Positions 34,094 to 42,403 of a DNA stretch of 64,000 nt are shown here, one piece after another (the first letter of the stretch is position 1; each line of letters starts with the position of its first letter). This DNA comes from Ahniella sp. Lineage in GTDB: Bacteria; Pseudomonadota; Gammaproteobacteria; Xanthomonadales; Ahniellaceae. Below the pieces are notes generated by a model. That model ran no database searches. It was not told the DNA's origin and worked only from the letters and a program-made list of their open reading frames with translations. Position numbers and translations under genes: made by a program. The stretch lies in assembly GCA_016712105.1 (NCBI GenBank), contig JADJRU010000001.1:248001-312000 (forward strand), in the 5' to 3' direction.

Positions 34094-34537
34094 GTGACGA
34101 GCCTGGCACTCGCTGCGCTTCTTCTCGTCAGCGGTCGCGCCACCGGCTGCATCTGGGACTTGGAAGGTACCTGGAAGTCCGATCGAGAGGCATCGATTAA
34201 CTTTGCCGAGCAACGCGGCCGGTTGAAACCTGAACAATTTGAGTTGCTGTCGCAGATGTGGGGCAACATGACCGTCACCTATGACACCAACACATCGCAT
34301 TTTGTTTGGCCTGACATTGAAGTTTCTGTCGCTGGCAAAAAACAACGGTTTGCAGGCTCGGAAGAGCTCAGCGCCTATTCGGTCGTGGCTTGCAACAGCG
34401 AAGTGATCGTGGTGACGGTTGATCTCAAGGCCAACGAAGAGCCCGCGGTATTAACCATGCATTTTGAGGAATACGACGGTTTCTGGGTGTACTTGGCGAA
34501 GTTCAATGTTCGCGAGTACTTCAGCCGGGTTCGCTGA
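34094..34537 (+). CDS. hypothetical exported protein (lipocalin-like)
   Basis: A 147-residue protein from GTG 34094, preceded by CAGGGATT; an ATG at 33986 in the same frame would add 36 residues that overlap the previous open frame and precede the signal peptide. The N-terminus (TSLALAALLLVSGRATGC) is a signal sequence, perhaps with a degenerate lipobox. The mature part starts WDLEGTWKSDREASINFAEQ, reminiscent of small lipocalin-like beta-barrels, with several aromatic strands near the end. The function is unknown. The block is visibly A/T-richer than neighbouring DNA. Confidence 0.5.
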   Translation: MTSLALAALLLVSGRATGCIWDLEGTWKSDREASINFAEQRGRLKPEQFELLSQMWGNMTVTYDTNTSHFVWPDIEVSVAGKKQRFAGSEELSAYSVVACNSEVIVVTVDLKANEEPAVLTMHFEEYDGFWVYLAKFNVREYFSRVR

Positions 34538-34759
34538 GGTCGCAACTTGTGCGCTGGCCGATGAAATTACTGATCAACGAGTCCGTGGCATGAGCAAGAC
34601 GGCGACAACTTCCCACGAGTTTTACTCGAACTTGTTGCTGCCTTGTATCGCCCCACCCCACCTAGTCGGCTAAGCGCTCATGCTGGCGGTACTGCGTTCA
34701 GCGCGACTGGATGCGTGCGAAAAGCAGCCCAAATTGAACGGTTGCCCCGTCATCGCTGC

Positions 34760-35974
34760 CTATTGCCGCTCGCTGGAGCGTCCCTCAGCGCGAGTTCCGG
34801 AAAAACACGTCGAGCCAGTTGGCGCCTGATCTTCACTGGTGACTGCGTAGTAGGTTCGATCCTTGTCAACACACATGAATTCCTGTTGTTCTGATCGCAC
34901 CGTGGCAATCAAATAGGACAGTTCGAGTCCATCCATACAGAACGTCACCCGCTCGGAATAGTCTCTATCGGGAAAGAAGTGCCATTGCCCACCCAGCGCC
35001 TCGGCTGCTTTCGACAGGATCGCTCGTACGGGACGGTTCTTCATACAAATGGACAGCGGCGGATTAAATCCCGTTGTATCGGGATGCTGAACTTGATCGA
35101 GGCGAACGACAATCTTCGGCACGGGTGGCTCGCCAACACGCAGCGGAAGCTCCTCCGGCTCACCCGGAGCAACCCAGCTCCGGTAGATGTGACTGGGCAT
35201 CTCATCAGTTGCCAATGCACTCAGCTCAATCTGCATGGATAACTGCTCCCCGTTCACCAGACTGGCCATGACGGCAGACCTGGAGTCAATCAGTGCTGGC
35301 GTGCCTTCACCACAGGTGATTGCCGACTGCCAGGCTTCCGGGTCCTGCGTGGTCGGCAGCCCCTTGATGGAAAACTGCCACATGTTCTTGCACGGCTTCA
35401 ACCAATTCCAGACAAAGTAAGTTTCTGCGTCCGCTGAGTTCAACAAGCTCCGAGCAGCTGCGATGTATTCCATTTCAGCAGGAGGCCTCAGCGTCTTGGC
35501 AACCTGCATCATCCTGGCCCTGACCCACTCAAGACTGCCGTTTGACACCAGCATGCGGATGAATTTCCTGCCTGCGCCGGTTTCAAGCATGCGCTCCAAT
35601 TCCGCAACCTCATCCGCGGTCAGATGTTCATCGACAAGCTCTTGCGCAGCGATCGTCCAGGTACCGGTCCCGTAAAACGTTTCGCGCACATGTTTGACTG
35701 CAGCGCTGGAGATCCGCTCCTTGGCATCCTTGCCCAAGGACTCCGGGAAAAAACGCCTTTCCTCCGGCTGAAACTCCAGACGAACATGTTCCTCAAACTG
35801 CGGCGCCCACGATTCGTCCAAGGCAATCGCAATTTCCCGCGCGAGTTCGGAATAGGTTCCTTCCGTTTCTGCGGGAGAGGAAGCCGGCACCTCACTGGCT
35901 GTTGCCGCCACAGAAATCATGAAGAGCCCAAGAAACATTCCAATGCGACAACAAACAGCGAGACTAGGAGTCAT
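34760..35974 (-). CDS. hypothetical exported protein (DUF2059-like plus STN-like segment)
   Basis: A 404-residue protein with a signal peptide (core GMFLGLFMISVAATASE). Residues ~50-165 resemble DUF2059 proteins (VDEHLTADEVAELERMLETG, RKFIRMLVSNGS). A cysteine-containing middle follows. Near the C-terminus NRPVRAILSKAAEALGGQWH and VTFCMDGLELSYLIATV look like a short STN/secretin N-domain-like repeat. Six cysteines in the mature protein (for example PCKNMW, ITCGEG, SICMKN, TFCMDG) suggest disulfides in the periplasm. No neighbour suggests a function. Upstream (35975-36155) nothing else is seen. Confidence 0.5.
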   Translation of the reverse strand: MTPSLAVCCRIGMFLGLFMISVAATASEVPASSPAETEGTYSELAREIAIALDESWAPQFEEHVRLEFQPEERRFFPESLGKDAKERISSAAVKHVRETFYGTGTWTIAAQELVDEHLTADEVAELERMLETGAGRKFIRMLVSNGSLEWVRARMMQVAKTLRPPAEMEYIAAARSLLNSADAETYFVWNWLKPCKNMWQFSIKGLPTTQDPEAWQSAITCGEGTPALIDSRSAVMASLVNGEQLSMQIELSALATDEMPSHIYRSWVAPGEPEELPLRVGEPPVPKIVVRLDQVQHPDTTGFNPPLSICMKNRPVRAILSKAAEALGGQWHFFPDRDYSERVTFCMDGLELSYLIATVRSEQQEFMCVDKDRTYYAVTSEDQAPTGSTCFSGTRAEGRSSERQ

Positions 35975-36155
35975 ATTCAGTTCACTTGATCAATGGCTCA
36001 GGATAACAAATGTTGCCGGTTTCGATTCTTTCAGAGGCAACCTTCCGGATTGAATCCGGAGCGAATCCTTCTGTGCTTGAAGTGGCGAAATGACCTTTGC
36101 GCCGCCTTGTCAGGCCCCTCCGAGACGGATCGGTGATGTCGGTATCGAACCACCG

Positions 36156-36285
36156 CCCTAGTGCTTCGCTGTGCGAAGCACTAGGGCGAAGTGCTTGCCT
36201 AAACCCCTCCCAAACCTCCCCGAACATCTGGGAGGGGTTGCAAAGATTGGACAGCGTCGCATCGCGGCTGAAGCCGCTCCCACAG
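36156..36285 (+). repeat. dispersed intergenic repeat, family A
   Basis: A perfect 14-bp hairpin (36156-36169 with 36173-36186, loop TGT), then GGGCGAAGTGCTTGCCTAAA, a CCCCTCCC/GGGAGGGG stem and GATTGGACAGCGTCGCATCG. Compared with the 10855 copy, the hairpin differs by paired changes (CTTG..CAAG against CTAG..CTAG), so base pairing is conserved. Confidence 0.8.
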
Positions 36286-36368
36286 TCAATTGCTGACGAC
36301 GGACTCCCAGTGGGAATCTCGCCAAACGTCAGTTCTGAAGTTTAGTGTTGAACGAAATCGAAGCAATT

Positions 36369-36533
36369 CTTCTCCCGCTCGCGGGAGAAGATGCCCGCAG
36401 GGCAGATGAGGGAAATCTGGCGACTCGCCAATCTGTCCATTTGGCCTTCGGCCAATTTGTGCGTCCGAAGCTTCGCGGCAATCTGGCCCTCATCCGGCCT
36501 TCGGCCACCTTCTCCCGTGAAACGGGAGAAGGA
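36369..36533. repeat. dispersed intergenic repeat, family B (full copy)
   Basis: Starts CTTCTCCCGCTCGCGGGAGA, then ATGCCCGCAGGGCAGATGAG and GGAAATCTGGCGAC, as in the 22337 copy. It ends CCCTCATCCGGCCTTCGGCC and TTCTCCCGTGAAACGGGAGA. Its centre differs from the first copy and contains the small palindromes TTTGGCCTTCGGCCAA and CCGGCCTTCGGCC. It lies 54 bp from the hslU stop. Confidence 0.8.
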
Positions 36534-36586
36534 AGGGCGCCTCGCTTTTGTGCCATCCAGATTGATGCCCTGGGAGACGCTTATGG

Positions 36587-37924
36587 TCAGAGTATGTATC
36601 GGCTCAGATCCGGATTCCCGGCCAATTCACCGATCTCCCGATCCACCGCCGCTGCATCCATCGCGATCGTCGTACCACCTTGATCCGGCGCTGCAAACGA
36701 GATCTTGTCGAGCAGCCGTTCCAGCACCGTCGACAGTCGTCGTGCACCGATGTTTTCCTGGGACTCGTTCAACTGGAACGCCAATTCGGCGAGCCGGTCG
36801 ATCGCGCTGTCCTCGAACGTCAGGGTGACGGACTCCGTCGCCAGCAAAGCCTGATACTGCTTCGTCAGCGCCGCCTGCGGTTCCTTCAGGATGCGCTTGA
36901 AGTCTTCGGTCGTCAGCGCCTTCAGTTCGACGCGAATCGGGAATCGGCCCTGCAGCTCTGGAATCAGGTCACTGGGCTTGGCGACATGGAACGCACCCGA
37001 CGCAATGAACAGCACATGATCGGTTTTGATCGGGCCATATTTTGTGCTGACCGTCGAGCCTTCGACCAGCGGCAACAGGTCACGCTGCACACCTTCGCGC
37101 GACACACCGGCGCCACCCCATTCCTTGCGCTGGCAGACCTTGTCGATTTCGTCGATGAAGACGATACCGCGCTGCTCGGCGGCTTCGATTGCTGCCAGGC
37201 GCACTTCGTCTTCATTCAACAGTTTGCCGGCCTCTTCTTCGAGCAGTTGCGGGCGCGCCTTGGCGATGGTCATCTTGCGCTTCTGCGACTTGCCTCCGGA
37301 GACCTGCGAGAACATCTGCTTGAGCTGTTGCGTCATTTCCTCCATGCCAGGCGGGGCCATGATGTCGACGCCAGCATTGAACTGGAAGTCCAGTTCGATT
37401 TCGCGGTCATCCAGTTTGCCCTCACGCAGCATCTGCCGGAACTTTTCGCGGGTGCCACTGTGTTCGTCGGTGGGTTTGGCGTCTTCGCCCCATACACGAA
37501 CGGCTTGCGCCCGCGGCAACAGCGCATCGAGGATCCGTTCCTCGACCTGGCGTTCGGCTTCGACACGCACGCGCACTTTCGCTTTTTCGCGCACCTCGTT
37601 GACCGCCACGTCGATCAAGTCGCGCACGATCGACTCGACGTCCTTGCCGACGTAACCGACTTCCGTGAACTTGGTGGCCTCGACTTTCACGAACGGCGCA
37701 TCCGCCAGTGTGGCCAACCGCCTGGCGATTTCGGTCTTGCCGACGCCTGTTGGTCCGATCATCAGAATGTTCTTGGGCGTCACTTCATTACGCAACTCTG
37801 GCGCCAGCTGCATGCGCCGCCAGCGATTCCGCAACGCGATCGCCACAGCACGTTTGGCTTCGTGCTGACCGACGATGTGGCGGTCGAGCTCGGAGACGAT
37901 TTCCCTCGGGGTCAGATTCGACAT
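36587..37924 (-). CDS. hslU: ATP-dependent protease ATPase subunit HslU
   Basis: A 445-residue AAA+ unfoldase (ClpY) that feeds substrates to HslV. Motifs: the N-terminal MSNLTPREIVSELDRHIVGQ, Walker A MIGPTGVGKTEIARRLA, the pore loop in KFTEVGYVGKDV (GYVG), the I-domain at ~110-240, Walker B IVFIDEIDKV, the sensor region PIKTDHVLFIASGAF, and the C-terminal LSRYIL tail that docks into HslV. It lies 3 bp after hslV in one operon. Confidence 0.97.
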   Translation of the reverse strand: MSNLTPREIVSELDRHIVGQHEAKRAVAIALRNRWRRMQLAPELRNEVTPKNILMIGPTGVGKTEIARRLATLADAPFVKVEATKFTEVGYVGKDVESIVRDLIDVAVNEVREKAKVRVRVEAERQVEERILDALLPRAQAVRVWGEDAKPTDEHSGTREKFRQMLREGKLDDREIELDFQFNAGVDIMAPPGMEEMTQQLKQMFSQVSGGKSQKRKMTIAKARPQLLEEEAGKLLNEDEVRLAAIEAAEQRGIVFIDEIDKVCQRKEWGGAGVSREGVQRDLLPLVEGSTVSTKYGPIKTDHVLFIASGAFHVAKPSDLIPELQGRFPIRVELKALTTEDFKRILKEPQAALTKQYQALLATESVTLTFEDSAIDRLAELAFQLNESQENIGARRLSTVLERLLDKISFAAPDQGGTTIAMDAAAVDREIGELAGNPDLSRYIL

Positions 37925-37927
37925 GGT

Positions 37928-38479
37928 TCAGGCGCCCAACGTTTCAATGGTGACTTGGTGATTGGTATAGATGCAGATGTCGCCGGCGATCTTCAGAGCG
38001 CGATCGACAATTTCGCGCGCACCCAACTCGGTGTTTTCCAGCAGCGCCTTGGCAGCGGCCTGCGCAAACGGCCCCCCCGAACCAATCGCGATCAGACCGT
38101 TCTCCGGCTCCAGAACGTCGCCACTGCCGGTGATGATCAGGGACGTATGCGCATCGGCCACAGCCAACAGCGCTTCCAAACGACCCAGACGGCGCTCGGT
38201 GCGCCAGTCCTTCGCCAGTTCCACGGCGGCGCGCGTGAGATTGCCGCCATGCCGCTCCAGCTTCGCTTCGAACAACTCGAACAAAGTGAACGCGTCGGCC
38301 GTGGCGCCGGCGAAGCCAGCGATCACGTCACCTTTACCCAGCCGACGCACCTTGCGCGCATTCGACTTCATGACGGTGTTACCTAGCGTGACCTGGCCAT
38401 CCCCACCGACCGCCACCACACCATTGCGGCGGATCGAGACGATGGTGGTGCCGTAGAACGTATCGGGCTTGTGATTCAT
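37928..38479 (-). CDS. hslV: ATP-dependent protease subunit HslV
   Basis: A 183-residue N-terminal-threonine protease (ClpQ). The sequence begins MNHKPDTFYGTTIVSIRRNG: the catalytic Thr is the first of TT and becomes N-terminal after removal of a ~10-residue propeptide, which is longer than the single Met of E. coli. The conserved GGDGQVTLG, VRRLGKGDVIAGFAGATADA and IGSGGPFAQAAA segments are present. It is the first gene of the hslVU operon and has a heat-shock-type promoter upstream. Confidence 0.96.
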   Translation of the reverse strand: MNHKPDTFYGTTIVSIRRNGVVAVGGDGQVTLGNTVMKSNARKVRRLGKGDVIAGFAGATADAFTLFELFEAKLERHGGNLTRAAVELAKDWRTERRLGRLEALLAVADAHTSLIITGSGDVLEPENGLIAIGSGGPFAQAAAKALLENTELGAREIVDRALKIAGDICIYTNHQVTIETLGA

Positions 38480-38540
38480 GCAGAGCTCGCAGCAGGGAAT
38501 AGGGTCGGAAATTCGCGCATGCGCCTGACCGAGACCACCG

Positions 38541-38568
38541 AATTGGGGGCATCCGACGCATTCGCAAG
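38541..38568 (-). promoter_or_regulatory. sigma32-like heat-shock promoter of hslVU
   Basis: On the minus strand CTTGCGA (38568-38562) and CCCCAATT (38548-38541) are separated by 13 bp. The sigma32 consensus is CTTGAAA, 11-16 bp, CCCCATNT. It lies about 62 bp upstream of the hslV start. hslVU is a classic sigma32 regulon operon, so the placement fits. Confidence 0.5.
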
Positions 38569-38654
38569 GTCTGGTTAACCCCGGAATCACCTCCCACCCG
38601 TTGGCTGTCTTGACGCACCGAATGGTTCGGTGGGTCGCCACAAGGAGCACCATC

Positions 38655-38906
38655 ATGAATCGACTGATCCTGACCCTTGCCCTGACCGCCGCTGCATTCG
38701 CGGCCACGGCCGACGACAACACCGCCAACACCGAAACCCGATCCGAAGCCGCAGCCAAGGTCGCACCAACCGGTTCGCGGATCCAGCGCCTGCCCGACAT
38801 CACCGTCATCCCGGGTGCGGTGGGCCGCCATGCCGGCGCCGCCGATGCACGCGCCCGCAAGCCGCAGCAAGCCGACGAACAGGCTTTCCTCGACGGCAAG
38901 GCCTGA
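38655..38906 (+). CDS. small hypothetical exported protein
   Basis: An 83-residue protein with a clear signal peptide (MNRLILTLALTAAAFAATA, cleavage near ATA-DDN) and a good ribosome-binding site (AAGGAGCACCATC) before the ATG at 38655. The mature part is short, charged and low in hydrophobics (KVAPTGSRIQRLPDITVIPG). No family was recognised. It is monocistronic: a GC-rich hairpin at 38918-38944 follows the stop. Confidence 0.6.
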   Translation: MNRLILTLALTAAAFAATADDNTANTETRSEAAAKVAPTGSRIQRLPDITVIPGAVGRHAGAADARARKPQQADEQAFLDGKA

Positions 38907-38917
38907 TTGTTGGAACA

Positions 38918-38944
38918 CCGCCCGGGTTGGGCCAACCCGGGCGG
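38918..38944 (+). terminator. GC-rich hairpin after the small exported gene
   Basis: CCGCCCGGGTTGG (38918-38930) and CCAACCCGGGCGG (38932-38944) are perfect reverse complements around one base. The tail TCCGTTCGTTCG is only weakly T-rich, so termination is likely but not certain. Confidence 0.5.
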
Positions 38945-39077
38945 TCCGTTCGTTCGCCCGAGATCCAGCGTTTAAAGGGGAAACGAAGCGCTTTTTGCGC
39001 GGATGTGCCGATTTGCGACTGCCATGGCACCTTTTCCGCGGAATCTGCGTATCTTCGTTCAACACTGGAGACGCTCG

Positions 39078-41255
39078 ATGAACCGATTGCCCAAACTGGC
39101 CGCGCTGGCCCTCGCTCTGTGTGCCTATGCCGGCACCGGCGCTGCGCAGGTGACCACTCCGAACCCGATCCTGTTCGTGACCCAGTTTCCGGTGCCGAAC
39201 GACTTTGCGGCCATCGGCTCCGTATTCGCGAACCACCGCGCCGATGTCTCCACGGTCGGCCGTGGCGGCGACCTGTACATCCGTTATGGCAACGGCACGC
39301 TGCGCAACCTCACTCGCGAAGCTGGATTCGGTGAAGCCGGCGAATGGCAGTTGGCCAACGCGATTGCCGTGCGTGATCCAGCCGTGCACTGGTCGGGCAC
39401 CAGAGCCCTGTTCAGCATGACGATCGGTGCGCCACCCGCGCAGTACCAGTACACCACCGAGTTCTGGCAGTTGTATGAGGTCACCGGCTTGGGCCTGGGC
39501 GAAACAGCAGTCATCACCAAGGTACCGAACCAGCCTGCCAACGCCCACAACGTCATGGGCACCTATGCGTCCGACGGGCAGATCATTTTTGTCTCGGATC
39601 GACCGCACAATGGTCAGCAGCATCTGTATCCGCAACATGACGAGTACGAGTCCACACCCACGCCGACCGGGCTGTGGAAGCTGAACCCGGCGAACGGTAC
39701 GTTGCGCTTGCTTCAGCATTCGCCCTCCGGTTCATTCGATCCGATCATCGATAGCTTCGGGCGCGTGCTGTTCACGCGCTGGGATCACCTGCAACGTGAT
39801 CAGCAGAACGAAGACCCGAACAACGAGCCCGGTACGTTCAACTACACCTCCGAAGCGCCAGGCTCCACACCCACGGCCAGCCGCGCCGAAGTGTTTCCGG
39901 AACCGCGTATTGCCGTGCAAGGCAGCGGCGTCGAAGGCTTCACGATCAACCACTTCTTCCCCTGGCAGATCCGCCAGGACGGCACCGAGGAAGAAACGCT
40001 CAACCATCTCGGTCGGCATGAACTGCACACCTACTTCAACCACAGCTTCAGTGCTGACCCGAATCTGGCCGATTTTGTCGCGGAGATCTCGGGCCGGAAC
40101 AACCCGCGGGCCGCGTTCAATTTCCTTCAGCTGACGGAGAACCCTTCGCTGCCCGGTGAATACTTCGCCATCGACGCCCCCGAGTTCAACACCCATGCGG
40201 CCGGCCAGATCATCCGGATGAATGCCGGGCCCTCGGTGAATCCGGCGAATGTCATCGTCGACTACATCACGCATCCGGACACCGAAGGCACCACGCCCAC
40301 GCCCAACCACAGCGGCCACTACCGCAACCCGCTGATGCTGTCGAACGGCCTTTTGATCGCGGCGCACGCCACCGCACAAGGCATGTCCGGGAACGCTGGC
40401 ACCCGCGCGAATCCGGACGCGATCTACAAGTTCCGGCTGCGCACCCTATCGACCCAGGCCAACACGTTCCAGGGCGCCAATCTGGCGCTGACGACCGGGC
40501 TGTCGCGAACAGTGCGTTACTGGGATCCGGACGTGCAGGTGAATTACACCGGCGAGTTCTGGGAATTGAGTCCGGTTGAAGTGGTCGCGCGCACAGCACC
40601 CGCGGTGCCGGCACATCCGATTCCTGCCCCGGAACAGACAGCATTCACGCAACGGAATGTCTCGCCGGCAGCGTTCCAGGAATACCTGCGTCAGCAGAAT
40701 CTTGCCGTGGTGGTGATGCGTGATGTGACCACACGCGACGTTCTGGATCGCCAGCAGCCGTTCAACCTGCGTGTCCCCGCAGGCCGGCAGACCCCGTTGA
40801 ATCCGACTGGCACCGTCTACGACATCGGCCACATGCAGTTTTTTCAGGGTGACCTGATCCGTGGCATTGGCGGCATGGCCAACCCCACGGCGGGCCGGCG
40901 CGTGCTCGCGCAGCATATGCATGAAGCCGCCGCCTTGGCCGGCAACGGAACCAACCCGGGCGGACCAACCGCCAGCGTCCCGATTGCCAGCGATGGCTCG
41001 GTCGCGGCCTATGTCCCGGCCGGGCGCGCCATGACCTGGCAGACCACCGCACCAAACGGCACGCCTGTCGTTCGCGAGCGGTTCTGGATTACGTTCCAGC
41101 CCGGCGAAGTGCGCGCTTGTGATGGCTGCCATGGTGTCAATGTCCAGAGCCAATCCGGCCAACCCGCGTCGCAGCAGGTGTCGCAGGCGTTCCTCGACTT
41201 GTTGCAACGCTGGAACAACGAGGTCGGGATCCTGTTCTCGAACGGGTTCGAGTAA
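39078..41255 (+). CDS. large secreted protein with one CxxCH haem motif and C-terminal LFSNGFE
   Basis: A 725-residue exported protein starting MNRLPKLAALALALCAYAG at 39078 (signal peptide to ~GAAQ). The middle resembles TolB/PD40-like propeller blades (GTYASDGQIIFVSDRPHNGQ, DSFGRVLFTRWDHLQRDQQN). A CxxCH motif (ACDGCHG, about residue 680) predicts one covalently bound c-type haem near the C-terminus. This plan recalls hydrazine-synthase-alpha-like proteins of unknown function found in many bacteria, but that link is only from memory of the layout. It ends WNNEVGILFSNGFE. Partner genes for electron transfer are not visible. Confidence 0.65.
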   Translation: MNRLPKLAALALALCAYAGTGAAQVTTPNPILFVTQFPVPNDFAAIGSVFANHRADVSTVGRGGDLYIRYGNGTLRNLTREAGFGEAGEWQLANAIAVRDPAVHWSGTRALFSMTIGAPPAQYQYTTEFWQLYEVTGLGLGETAVITKVPNQPANAHNVMGTYASDGQIIFVSDRPHNGQQHLYPQHDEYESTPTPTGLWKLNPANGTLRLLQHSPSGSFDPIIDSFGRVLFTRWDHLQRDQQNEDPNNEPGTFNYTSEAPGSTPTASRAEVFPEPRIAVQGSGVEGFTINHFFPWQIRQDGTEEETLNHLGRHELHTYFNHSFSADPNLADFVAEISGRNNPRAAFNFLQLTENPSLPGEYFAIDAPEFNTHAAGQIIRMNAGPSVNPANVIVDYITHPDTEGTTPTPNHSGHYRNPLMLSNGLLIAAHATAQGMSGNAGTRANPDAIYKFRLRTLSTQANTFQGANLALTTGLSRTVRYWDPDVQVNYTGEFWELSPVEVVARTAPAVPAHPIPAPEQTAFTQRNVSPAAFQEYLRQQNLAVVVMRDVTTRDVLDRQQPFNLRVPAGRQTPLNPTGTVYDIGHMQFFQGDLIRGIGGMANPTAGRRVLAQHMHEAAALAGNGTNPGGPTASVPIASDGSVAAYVPAGRAMTWQTTAPNGTPVVRERFWITFQPGEVRACDGCHGVNVQSQSGQPASQQVSQAFLDLLQRWNNEVGILFSNGFE

Positions 41256-41280
41256 CTCCGCTTCGCGCAACAGTGGGCGA

Positions 41281-41358
41281 TCTCCGCCCTGAGGCGGAGA
41301 CTACTGGTCTCCCGTGTTAGCATCAGCCGATAGATTTGCCCGGCTTTCCCGGGCTTTT
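41281..41358 (+). terminator. hairpins and terminator after the haem-motif gene
   Basis: TCTCCGCC (41281-41288) pairs with GGCGGAGA (41293-41300). A second hairpin, GCCCGG (41338-41343) with CCGGGC (41349-41354), is followed by TTTTCG. Together they sit between the stop at 41255 and the next gene at 41385. Confidence 0.55.
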
Positions 41359-41384
41359 CGCCATCGAGCCGAGGCCACTTCCGG

Positions 41385-42389
41385 ATGCTGTTGTTCCTGC
41401 GCTGCTGTGCTGCTGTTGCGGTCTTGATTTGGAGCGCCGGTCGCGTATCTGCTGCCGAAGTCTTGCCCCCCATTCTGGCGATGAGCCATCCCGAGTTCAC
41501 GCTGGTCGCTGGCACCATCACAGCGATCGAAACCGACCCAGCCGCTATTCGGTTCGACATAGCGGAAACGCTCAGAGGTTCGGCTAAGGGTTCGGTTCGG
41601 CTTCTGGTCGACCGCGCGCACCTGCGTCGGCTTTCCCCGGGCAGTAAGTTTCTGGCTTTGTACACCGACATGGTCAATGCCCCGCTGAAGCCGCGAAAGT
41701 TCCTTCGTGACCCCGATCAAGCGCGACTGATGAGCTTCGACGGCGTGCCATTGACCCTGTTCCGGGACACACCCGAATGGCGCGCGCTGCTGACGCATCC
41801 CGAGCCTGCCGATTGGGCGGCATCCGCCACCTATCGAGCCGGGTTGATTGATGGTCTTGACCATCCGGATGCCGGGTGGCGCACACTCTGGGCAGCCGAG
41901 ATCGCGCTGCGTGCCGGGCATTTGGCTCCGTTCAACGACCGGGAACAAAAAGCCATCCAGCAATTCGCGATGTCTCCCCTTCAATCACCCGAAGCTCGGG
42001 CCAACCTGATCCAGGTTGCCGCCGCGAACCGCGGCATCTTCGGTCAGGACTGGCTGGAGCCGACCGTTGCTGCAGTGCTCGAGACCTTGGCGTCATCCGC
42101 TGACAGCACGATGTCGCCGGCGCAACAACAACTGGCCTTGGTTGCATTGCGTATCGCCCACGAAAAACCGGGCCATGTGTCCGCTGAAACTCTGTTCGTG
42201 TGGCTGCAATCCAGCCCGATCCTCGCCGAAACGGCAGCCCTGGCGCTCCGCGCGCTGGATCCGAAACTCGAGCGACAAGGACTCGAGCGATCCCTGGCGC
42301 TGACGCTGCTGGACACCGAGACACGACATCACCTTGAACTGCACCAAAAAAGACTGGCCCAAACAACGGCCAGTGACATGAAACATTGA
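41385..42389 (+). CDS. hypothetical exported protein
   Basis: A 334-residue protein with an N-terminal signal (MLLFLRCCAAVAVLIWSAGRVSA). Residues ~30-110 are beta-rich (FTLVAGTITAIETDPAAIRF, GSKFLALYTD). The remainder is helical and resembles HEAT/TPR-like packing (ALLTHPEPADW, WRTLWAAEIALRAGHLAPFN, LERSLALTLLDTETRHHLEL). No family was recognised. Its last codons overlap the upstream region of the next gene, with which it is probably co-transcribed. Confidence 0.55.
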   Translation: MLLFLRCCAAVAVLIWSAGRVSAAEVLPPILAMSHPEFTLVAGTITAIETDPAAIRFDIAETLRGSAKGSVRLLVDRAHLRRLSPGSKFLALYTDMVNAPLKPRKFLRDPDQARLMSFDGVPLTLFRDTPEWRALLTHPEPADWAASATYRAGLIDGLDHPDAGWRTLWAAEIALRAGHLAPFNDREQKAIQQFAMSPLQSPEARANLIQVAAANRGIFGQDWLEPTVAAVLETLASSADSTMSPAQQQLALVALRIAHEKPGHVSAETLFVWLQSSPILAETAALALRALDPKLERQGLERSLALTLLDTETRHHLELHQKRLAQTTASDMKH

Positions 42390-42403
42390 ATCGGGAGCCG
42401 CAT

